A DNA stretch of 5,089 nucleotides from an uncultured Spirochaetaceae bacterium (GTDB lineage Bacteria > Spirochaetota > Spirochaetia > Treponematales > Treponemataceae). Positions 1 through 5,089 of the stretch are shown here, piece by piece. Location of the stretch: the NCBI GenBank assembly GCA_937875245.1, contig CALNCH010000056.1:1-5089 (forward strand). Reading direction: 5' to 3'. The notes under the pieces were generated by a model that saw nothing but the letters and a program-made list of their open reading frames with translations, ran no database searches and was not told the origin of the DNA. The stretch's first letter is position 1, and each line of letters starts with the position of its first letter. The position numbers and the translations under genes are program-made.

Positions 1-2378
1 TTTGGAGTGCTCCAGATGGAACAAAAATTGAACTCAGTACTAAACGACTTGTTCCTTTTTCCCATAAAGCATCTGCCGCTATTGAATATTCTCTACGATG
101 TCTGTCAGGAAATGCAGATATTGAAATAGAAAGTTATTTGGATACAACAGCACACAATATTTCAAGTAAAGAAGACCCTAGGGTAGGTTCTAAGTTTTCA
201 TCACCCCCCCTTCGTATTCAAACTCTGGATGCCAGTGCTGTTGATGGATTGTGCTTTACAGGGAAAACAAGAAATAGCGGATTATCTCTTGCAGGTTCTG
301 TTTTTCATAACTTAGAAATGAGGAGCAGTAAGGAAGAATGTAAAAAAATCTCTGATAGTAACATTCAGTATAAAGTTGAAGACTCAAAAAGTTCTCTGTA
401 TTGTAAGTTACTGCTCAAAACAGATGATGAGTTTATTTTGCACAAATATTTTTCCTATGACTATGGTAATGAAGACACTAGTACTCTCTTAAACAAAAGC
501 AAAGAAACAACACTATCGCTTCAATCAGGTGGGTTTCAAAGTTTGTGTGAAAAACAAAAAGAGTATTTAGAAAGTTTTTGGAAAATTGCCGCAATATCCA
601 TTGAAGGAGATGAGAAAAGTGAAGTTGCTTTACACTTTAATTTGTTTCACTTGCTGCAATCTACTGGAAAAGATGGAAAGACAAGTATTGCGGCCAAGGG
701 GCTTACTGCAGAAGGGTATGAAGGACACTATTTTTGGGATACAGAAGCCTATGTGTGTCCTGTTTTTACCTATCTAAAGCCAGATATAGCAGGGAAATTA
801 CTTGAATATCGTTATTCAATTTTACCAGAAGCACGAAAAAGGGCTAAAATGATGTCTTTATCTGGAGCCTTATTTCCTTGGCGAACTATTAATGGTGAAG
901 AAACAAGTGCATATTATCCTGCAGGAACAGCTCAATATCATATTAATGCAGATATAATGTATGCTCTGGATAAATTTCTTACTGCAACTTTAGGTACTAT
1001 TGATAAGGAAAATCTGACAAAAAGTGTATTTTATTTCCCTCATGCAGTTGAAATAGCTATCGAAACCGCTCGAATGTGGATGACCTTAGGACAAAGAGTA
1101 CTTTCAAAGGAAAATAAATTTTGCATAAATGAAGTAACAGGTCCGGATGAGTACACTGCATGTGTAAATAATAATGCATTTACCAATTTAATGGCTGGGG
1201 CAAATCTTCAAAAATCCGTGAAAATTGTAGAAATATATTTCCAATATCAAGAAATGTTTAAAAATATACCCCTACAATCTTCTTTACCCCAAATTGATGA
1301 AATCGAATCCTGGAAAAAAACTGCAGAAGACATGTATATTCCCTATGATGCAGAAAATGGAATTTACCCCCAAGATGATTCCTTTATGGATAAAGCAGAT
1401 TGGGATTTTGAGGGAACTCCAAAAGACAAATATCCTTTGTTATTGCACTTTCATCCGTTAGTGATTTATAGACATCGGGTGTTAAAACAACCAGATTTAG
1501 TCCTTGCTCAATTTATGCTTTCTTCTGAATTTACCAGAGCAGAGAAAATTCGAAACTTTAACTTTTATGAACCCTATACCACTGGAGATTCTTCTTTATC
1601 ACACTGTATTCAAAGTATTATGGCCTGTGAAATTGGGGATATTGAAAAAGCAGAAAAATATTTTGATAAAACGGTAAGAATTGATATTGATGATATACAA
1701 GGAAATACAGGGGATGGAATTCATACTGCCAGTATGGCTGGAAGTTGGATGTCAGTAGTCTATGGTTTTGCAGGATTTAGAGATCATGGTGGAACCTTTA
1801 GATTTAATCCAAACTTGCTTCCCCGATGGAAATCTTTACAGTTTTCTATGAAAATTAGTAATTGTATTCTGGATATTTTTATAAAATCTGAAAGTGTTAC
1901 CTATACTCTTCGAGAAGGGGAGGAACTTAGATTCTATCATCGTAATATTCCAGTTGTACTTTCTCGAAGGGATGCATCAAAACATGAAGCATCTAAAGAA
2001 TTTTCTCTGTTGCCCACATTAAAGGCTGTATTATTTGATTTAGATGGAGTTCTTACTGATACTGCTGACCTGCATTACAAAGCTTGGAAACGAATATCAG
2101 ATGAATATGACTTAGATTTCAATCCCACTATAAATGAAAAATTGAGGGGAGTATCTCGTTCTGCTTCATTGGACAAAAGAACAGAAAATGTCTGCAATTT
2201 CAAAGAAAAACGCTTATTATTTAGAATTGTTAGAAACTCTTTCAGAGAACAATGTTCTCCCTGGAATTTTACCCTTATTAAAAGAACTTTCATCCCAGGA
2301 TATCAAGATTGTATTGGCTTCATCAAGTCGAAATGCCAGTGTGGTTTGCAAAAAAATTGGACTGATGGATTATTTTGA
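1..2378 (+). CDS. GH65 disaccharide phosphorylase fused to the N-terminus of a beta-phosphoglucomutase (5' partial, frameshifted 3' end)
   Basis: The frame is open from the left edge (first whole codon at 3), so the start lies upstream; the TTG at 138 is internal. The edge residues (WSAPDG..., then a stretch resembling the GH65 N-terminal beta-sandwich) support this. The catalytic (alpha/alpha)6 barrel shows EGYEGHYFWDTE (FWDTE at 732-746), PWRTINGEE, GTAQYHINADI, the general-acid motif EVTGPDEY (1131-1154, Glu of DE) and the phosphate-site-like GIHTASMAG (1716-1742). The C-terminal beta domain ends near 1970. Family knowledge: inverting phosphorolysis of an alpha-glucobiose (maltose, kojibiose, nigerose or trehalose) to beta-glucose 1-phosphate plus glucose, in the cytoplasm. 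The substrate cannot be read from sequence. An Ala/Ser/Lys linker (about 1972-2010) leads into HAD motif I, FDLDGVLTD (nucleophile Asp codon 2037, acid/base Asp codon 2043), and cap residues GVSRSASL. After about 2171 this frame encodes some 67 unrelated residues and stops at 2376-2378. About 100 N-terminal residues are probably missing upstream. The GH65 call is firm; specificity is open. Confidence 0.93.
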   Translation, partial: WSAPDGTKIELSTKRLVPFSHKASAAIEYSLRCLSGNADIEIESYLDTTAHNISSKEDPRVGSKFSSPPLRIQTLDASAVDGLCFTGKTRNSGLSLAGSVFHNLEMRSSKEECKKISDSNIQYKVEDSKSSLYCKLLLKTDDEFILHKYFSYDYGNEDTSTLLNKSKETTLSLQSGGFQSLCEKQKEYLESFWKIAAISIEGDEKSEVALHFNLFHLLQSTGKDGKTSIAAKGLTAEGYEGHYFWDTEAYVCPVFTYLKPDIAGKLLEYRYSILPEARKRAKMMSLSGALFPWRTINGEETSAYYPAGTAQYHINADIMYALDKFLTATLGTIDKENLTKSVFYFPHAVEIAIETARMWMTLGQRVLSKENKFCINEVTGPDEYTACVNNNAFTNLMAGANLQKSVKIVEIYFQYQEMFKNIPLQSSLPQIDEIESWKKTAEDMYIPYDAENGIYPQDDSFMDKADWDFEGTPKDKYPLLLHFHPLVIYRHRVLKQPDLVLAQFMLSSEFTRAEKIRNFNFYEPYTTGDSSLSHCIQSIMACEIGDIEKAEKYFDKTVRIDIDDIQGNTGDGIHTASMAGSWMSVVYGFAGFRDHGGTFRFNPNLLPRWKSLQFSMKISNCILDIFIKSESVTYTLREGEELRFYHRNIPVVLSRRDASKHEASKEFSLLPTLKAVLFDLDGVLTDTADLHYKAWKRISDEYDLDFNPTINEKLRGVSRSASLDKRTENVCNFKEKRLLFRIVRNSFREQCSPWNFTLIKRTFIPGYQDCIGFIKSKCQCGLQKNWTDGLF
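2166..2178 (+). other. Frameshift/deletion junction inside the beta-phosphoglucomutase cap domain
   Basis: Up to about 2171 the upstream frame gives GVSRSASL, as in beta-phosphoglucomutases. From about 2173 the +1 frame gives TKEQKMSAISKKNAYYLELL, which matches the later cap helices (compare SAEEFKELAKRKN in the Lactococcus enzyme, recalled from memory). Placing both halves against that enzyme leaves about 11 residues missing, with one extra nucleotide at the join. This corresponds to a net loss of about 32 bp (3n+2). The +1 frame is open only from 2146 (stop at 2143-2145), so the switch must fall between 2146 and 2375. The protein alignment narrows it to this site. No obvious slippery heptamer or stimulatory hairpin was seen. 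Confidence 0.75.
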
Positions 2379-2634
2379 TGCTATAGTGAATCCTCATGAA
2401 ATAGCAGTTATGAAACCAGCCCCAGATATTTACTTAAAAGCCGCTGAGATGGTAGATACTTGGTACACTGATTGTATTGGAATTGAAGATGCACAAGCTG
2501 GAGTAGATTCCCTTAGGACCGCAGGTATCCCTTCTCTTGGAATTGGAGCACATTTAAAAGGTGCAACCTATACCATACAAGATACATCCTTACTTTCTTG
2601 GACCCTCATAGAAAAAGCATTTTATACAAAATAA
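2188..2634 (+). CDS. pgmB: C-terminal fragment of the fused beta-phosphoglucomutase, detached by frameshift (probable pseudogene part)
   Basis: This frame carries the rest of the HAD-type beta-phosphoglucomutase begun in the preceding ORF. It contains the end of the cap (KKNAYYLELL), the return to the Rossmann core (VLPGILPLL), motif II LASSS (Ser codon 2320), motif III KPAPD (Lys codon 2413) and motif IV GIEDAQAG (Glu-Asp codons 2485-2490). The fragment ends like the family. It lacks motif I with the nucleophilic Asp, which lies in the other frame, so on its own it should not catalyse beta-glucose 1-phosphate to glucose 6-phosphate. The ATG at 2188 is the first start codon in the open stretch but has no Shine-Dalgarno before it, and coding similarity begins about 15 bp earlier (2173). 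It is therefore best read as the stranded 3' part of the fusion gene, not an independent gene. A terminator hairpin follows 5 bp after the stop codon. Confidence 0.85.
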   Translation: MSAISKKNAYYLELLETLSENNVLPGILPLLKELSSQDIKIVLASSSRNASVVCKKIGLMDYFDAIVNPHEIAVMKPAPDIYLKAAEMVDTWYTDCIGIEDAQAGVDSLRTAGIPSLGIGAHLKGATYTIQDTSLLSWTLIEKAFYTK

Positions 2635-2638
2635 AAAG

Positions 2639-2673
2639 AGGGAACGTTACAGAGGTCTTTTGTAACGTTCCCT
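2639..2673. terminator. Bidirectional Rho-independent terminator between convergent genes
   Basis: A perfect inverted repeat pairs 2639-2651 with 2661-2673 (core GGGAACGTTAC / GTAACGTTCCC), giving a 13-bp stem with a 9-nt loop. On the plus strand it is followed by ACTTTTTGTT (from 2677), serving the sugar gene ending at 2634. On the minus strand it is followed by CTTTTTATTTT, serving the EF-G-like gene whose stop codon is at 2695-2697. Position, stem strength and T-runs on both sides agree. Confidence 0.88.
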
Positions 2674-2694
2674 AATACTTTTTGTTAGGTCTCC

Positions 2695-4785
2695 TTATTC
2701 ATCTGAGCTTTGGATGGTTATAAACTCTTTAGCTGCAAGAATAACATTTTCAGCAATTTTACCGCTTATAGGATCATAATGGTCAAAAGAAGTTTCAAAA
2801 CTTCCTGTTCCACTGGTCATAGAGCGAAGATCTATTGCATATCTTAATAATTCTGACTGAGGTGCTTGGGCTCGTATTTCTTCAATGCCACCACCAATTT
2901 CATTTTGACCTAAAATACGTCCTCGTTTGGTGGACATATCAGACATAATGTCTCCTAGATACTTTGTTTCAACCCAAACCGTAATGTTCATAATAGGTTC
3001 AAGTAAAATAGGACCTGCTTGCCGCATCGCTTCTTTAAAAGCATTTCTTGCTGCAATTTTGAAAGCCATTTCTGAAGAGTCTACAGGATGTTCTTTACCA
3101 TCAAGGACAGTAATACCTACATCAACAACAGGGTATCCAGCCAATACACCATTTTCCATGGCTTCTTTTACGCCCTTTTCAATACCAGGAATATATCCCT
3201 TAGAAATAGCACCACCAAAAACGGCGTTGGTAAATTTGTATTCATCCCCTCGTGTTAATGCTTCAACAGAAAGAACAACTCGACCGTACTGTCCATGTCC
3301 ACCTGATTGTTTTTTGTGGGTATATTCAGCCTGTGCTTTTCGTTGTACCGTTTCTCTATAAGCTACTCGAGGAACGGAAGTTTCTAGCTTGATTTTGGCT
3401 TGATTTTGAATACGATTCAAGATAATACCAATATGCAATTCACCCATGCCGGACAATACATTTTGCCTTGTTTCTGGGTTATATTTGTAGAAAAGTGTTC
3501 TGTCTTCTTCGGAAGCACGGACTAACATTTCGCTCATCTTATCTTCGTCTTTTTTTTCTTTAGCAGAAACAGCCATAGAATAAACTGGTCCAGGATGACG
3601 TAGTTTAACAAAAACACAAGCATCTGGAATTGAAGATAAGGTATCACTGGTTTTAGTAAAGCTTAATTTTGCAGCAATTCCTATATCACCAGCTTCTAAT
3701 TTTTTTATTTCTTCAAGTTTTTTTCCGACACATCGGTATAACTTGCCAATTTTTTCTTTTCGTTCTTCTGAAATGTTATACACTTCAGATTCTGCACTAA
3801 AGGTACCAGAAACAACCTTAACATAAGATAATCGCCCACTGAATTGATCGCTGGAAGTTTTAACTATAAGAGCCGCCATAGGGGCATCTGGAGAGATTTT
3901 TATCGTAGCAGTATCATTGTCTGAAGCAATGGCCGTTTCAAAAGATTCAGAAGGATTAGGGGCAATGTCTACAATAAAATCTAAAAGAGCATGCAATCCA
4001 CTTCTTTGGGTAATTGAACCTGCAAAAACAGGTACTATACGATTATTTTGAAAGGCGATTTGTAATCCTTTTTCAATTTCTTCGGTAGTTAGCTCTCCTT
4101 CATCAATAAACTTAACTAATAAATCATCATCACCTTCTGCAGCCGCCCCTGCTAATACACCCCGAGCATTTTCATAATCATCTTTATACTCACTGGGAAT
4201 AGGAATCTCTTTTTCTATAGTTCCTTCCCCTGCAACTTCATAAGCTTTTCCGGTTAGAACGTTAATTATTCCTTTAAAAGAAGGGCCTGAACCCATGGGA
4301 ATTGTAACCGGACAAACCTCAACACTGAATTTATCATGAATATCTTTGGATACATTTGATACTATCGTTCGTTCATCTTCGCATCTGTTTATAAATACAA
4401 TACGAGGCTTATTTCGACGATCAAGATCTCTCCAGAGTTTTATTGTTTCAATCTGAACTCCACTTCGTCCATCTACTAACATAAGTGACATTTCACTTGA
4501 ACGAAAAGCGGAAATAACCTCTCCGATAAAATCTGAAGAACCAGGAGTATCCCAAATATTAATATTGGTATCTTTCCAAGTGATATGAGAAAGAGATGAA
4601 TATACAGATATTTTACGTTCAATTTCTTCAGGAGAAAAATCGCTTACTGTTTTACCTGATTCAATAGTTTCTGCTTTTGGGATAATACCGCTTATATACA
4701 GAAGTTGTTCTAACAATGTTGTCTTTCCGGTCTGACCGTGACCAGCAATTGAGATGTTCCTAATCTGTTTAGTAGTAAAATCCAT
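2695..4785 (-). CDS. EF-G-like translational GTPase (divergent EF-G paralogue)
   Basis: This is a complete 696-residue protein of EF-G length with the EF-G domain order. The G domain spans about 8-278, the beta-barrel domain II about 300-385, domain III about 398-470 (SGMGELHI, 445-452), domain IV about 472-592 (KKQSGGHGQYG, 491-501; second tip loop with His566 and VDSSEMAFKIAAR), and domain V about 593-690 (RGRILG, 621-626). The P-loop GHGQTGKT (15-22) is intact. The other nucleotide motifs deviate: switch I ERKIS has Ser60 where EF-G has Thr, G3 is DTPGS with Ser83 in place of the catalytic His, G4 is NRCED in place of NKxD, and G5 is GSI. It resembles the EF-G-like group found beside a canonical fusA, whose role is poorly defined; ribosome binding is expected from domains III-V. 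Start: ATG at 4783-4785 with AAGGAG 8 nt upstream. Single gene, own promoter, convergent with the sugar gene. It is unlikely to be the only EF-G of the cell. Family assignment is firm; exact role is not. Confidence 0.95.
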   Translation of the reverse strand: MDFTTKQIRNISIAGHGQTGKTTLLEQLLYISGIIPKAETIESGKTVSDFSPEEIERKISVYSSLSHITWKDTNINIWDTPGSSDFIGEVISAFRSSEMSLMLVDGRSGVQIETIKLWRDLDRRNKPRIVFINRCEDERTIVSNVSKDIHDKFSVEVCPVTIPMGSGPSFKGIINVLTGKAYEVAGEGTIEKEIPIPSEYKDDYENARGVLAGAAAEGDDDLLVKFIDEGELTTEEIEKGLQIAFQNNRIVPVFAGSITQRSGLHALLDFIVDIAPNPSESFETAIASDNDTATIKISPDAPMAALIVKTSSDQFSGRLSYVKVVSGTFSAESEVYNISEERKEKIGKLYRCVGKKLEEIKKLEAGDIGIAAKLSFTKTSDTLSSIPDACVFVKLRHPGPVYSMAVSAKEKKDEDKMSEMLVRASEEDRTLFYKYNPETRQNVLSGMGELHIGIILNRIQNQAKIKLETSVPRVAYRETVQRKAQAEYTHKKQSGGHGQYGRVVLSVEALTRGDEYKFTNAVFGGAISKGYIPGIEKGVKEAMENGVLAGYPVVDVGITVLDGKEHPVDSSEMAFKIAARNAFKEAMRQAGPILLEPIMNITVWVETKYLGDIMSDMSTKRGRILGQNEIGGGIEEIRAQAPQSELLRYAIDLRSMTSGTGSFETSFDHYDPISGKIAENVILAAKEFITIQSSDE

Positions 4786-4793
4786 GAATACAG

Positions 4794-4799
4794 CTCCTT
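4794..4799 (-). promoter_or_regulatory. Shine-Dalgarno of the EF-G-like gene
   Basis: The minus strand reads AAGGAG here, 8 nt before the ATG at 4785. This good spacing fixes the start codon; no competing in-frame start with a better site was seen. Confidence 0.9.
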
Positions 4800-4816
4800 C
4801 ATTAAATCAAAATAAG

Positions 4817-4833
4817 TTGACTACTTAAGTCAA
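4817..4833. repeat. Small inverted repeat at the 5' end of the predicted EF-G-like transcript
   Basis: TTGACT (4817-4822) and AGTCAA (4828-4833) form a 6-bp inverted repeat around a 5-nt spacer. The predicted transcription start on the minus strand is near 4834-4835, so the repeat sits at about +2 to +18. It could be a repressor operator overlapping the start region or a weak 5' stem-loop in the mRNA. The arms are short and AT-rich, so chance is possible. Confidence 0.4.
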
Positions 4834-4841
4834 TTAACTAC

Positions 4842-4871
4842 ATGATACGGCTTGAAATTCGGAATTGTCAA
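4842..4871 (-). promoter_or_regulatory. Sigma70-type promoter of the EF-G-like gene
   Basis: Read on the minus strand: a perfect -35 TTGACA (4866-4871), an 18-bp spacer and -10 TATCAT (4842-4847, five of six consensus bases). Transcription would start at an A near 4834-4835, giving a leader of about 50 nt that includes the inverted repeat and the AAGGAG site. Confidence 0.75.
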
Positions 4872-4900
4872 GGAAAAAGGCAGAGGGAAGAATGAACCGG

Positions 4901-4929
4901 TTTACTTAGTGTTGTTATGGATGTAAAAT
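4901..4929 (+). promoter_or_regulatory. Candidate promoter of the right-edge gene
   Basis: -35-like TTTACT (4901-4906, four of six), 17-bp spacer, and -10 TAAAAT (4924-4929, five of six). The expected transcription start, about 7 bp further on, coincides with the ATG at 4937. A second, weaker combination is TTGTCA (4865-4870) with AAGAAT (4888-4893), which would give a leader of some 35 nt and overlaps the divergent -35 box. Confidence 0.5.
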
Positions 4930-4936
4930 AGTCTCT

Positions 4937-5089
4937 ATGAAATATCAATTAAACCTGAGCCCTAAAAATCCTAATCGATTTGTTTTTACTGATAAAAAAG
5001 AAACCTATATGGAATTTCACACTCAAGATTCTACAAAAACAGATGGAGTTATTTGTGGTTCAAAGACTTTACTTTCTGATTTTTATCTT
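4937..5089 (+). CDS. Unrecognised protein, N-terminal 51 residues only (3' partial)
   Basis: The frame is open from ATG 4937 to the right edge (51 codons), with an in-frame stop upstream at 4907-4909 and no other start codon between them. The protein begins MKYQLNLSPKNPNRF and continues with polar, mixed-charge sequence (DKKETYMEFHTQDSTKTDG), then VICGSKTLLSDFYL. There is no signal peptide or membrane segment in the visible part, so a soluble cytoplasmic protein is likely. I do not recognise the family. A promoter-like element lies directly upstream, and base composition and codon style match the neighbouring genes, which supports a real gene. No Shine-Dalgarno precedes the ATG. An internal ATG at 5009 is an alternative start but has no clear ribosome-binding site either. 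It is transcribed divergently from the EF-G-like gene across a 151-bp gap. Confidence 0.6.
   Translation, partial: MKYQLNLSPKNPNRFVFTDKKETYMEFHTQDSTKTDGVICGSKTLLSDFYL

Noticed and set aside
138..140. TTG at 138 as the start of the GH65 gene
   Set aside because: The frame is open back to the window edge and the upstream residues match the GH65 N-terminal domain, so the gene is cut by the left edge and this TTG is an internal Leu.
586..777. Plus-strand 63-codon ORF
   Set aside because: Out of frame within the conserved GH65 barrel, with no supporting signals.
2075..2293. Minus-strand 72-codon ORF
   Set aside because: Antisense to the mutase coding region, with no family resemblance and no ribosome-binding site; a shadow.
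2146..2375. Programmed +1 ribosomal frameshift joining the two mutase halves
   Set aside because: No convincing slippery site or stimulatory structure is visible, and about 11 family residues are absent at the join, which frameshifting would not explain.
2188..2634. Independent small HAD phosphatase gene
   Set aside because: It lacks motif I with the nucleophilic Asp, has no ribosome-binding site, and continues the homology of the preceding ORF exactly.
2927..3361. Plus-strand 144-codon ORF
   Set aside because: Lies wholly antisense to conserved domains IV-V of the EF-G-like gene; low-complexity Ser/Thr/Pro-rich translation typical of a shadow frame.
4892..4909. Five-codon mini-ORF (MNRFT) preceded by GAGGG, as a leader peptide
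   Set aside because: Very short, overlaps the more likely -35 box, and no attenuator structure follows before 4937; probably chance.

Overview
The window looks like ordinary chromosomal DNA of an AT-rich bacterium (roughly one third G+C by eye). The best taxonomic guess is a spirochaete of the Treponema/Spirochaeta kind. The basis is two features: a second, divergent EF-G-like GTPase with a SGKTVSDF...ERKISV switch region, and a family 65 disaccharide phosphorylase fused to a beta-phosphoglucomutase. This is from memory of those families, not a search, and a clostridial source cannot be excluded.

Layout: (i) 1-2634, plus strand: a gene entering from the left edge that encodes a GH65 phosphorylase joined through a short linker to a HAD-type beta-phosphoglucomutase. 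The mutase part is broken. Its N-terminal portion, with the nucleophile, is read in one frame up to about 2171, and its remaining HAD motifs continue in the +1 frame to 2634. The frame change coincides with a loss of about 11 residues from the cap domain, which fits a small (about 32 bp) deletion better than a single-base error. (ii) 2635-2694: a short convergent intergenic region with a strong hairpin and T-runs on both sides, probably a bidirectional terminator. (iii) 2695-4785, minus strand: a complete 696-residue EF-G-like translation-factor GTPase with all five EF-G domains but several non-canonical GTPase motifs. (iv) 4786-4936: a divergent intergenic region with a good sigma70-like promoter, a small inverted repeat and a ribosome-binding site for the EF-G-like gene, and a second promoter candidate facing right. 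(v) 4937-5089, plus strand: the first 51 codons of an unrecognised protein that runs off the right edge. Its -10 box lies only 7 bp before the ATG and no Shine-Dalgarno is visible, so it may be leaderless.

Functionally, the left gene belongs to phosphorolytic disaccharide breakdown. The GH65 half would release beta-glucose 1-phosphate, and the mutase half would turn it into glucose 6-phosphate without spending ATP. As sequenced, only the first half looks intact, so a separate mutase would be needed. The EF-G-like gene is a single transcription unit with no evident functional link to the sugar gene. I see no mobile element, RNA gene, CRISPR array or defence-type cassette, and no clear sign of a new multi-gene system.
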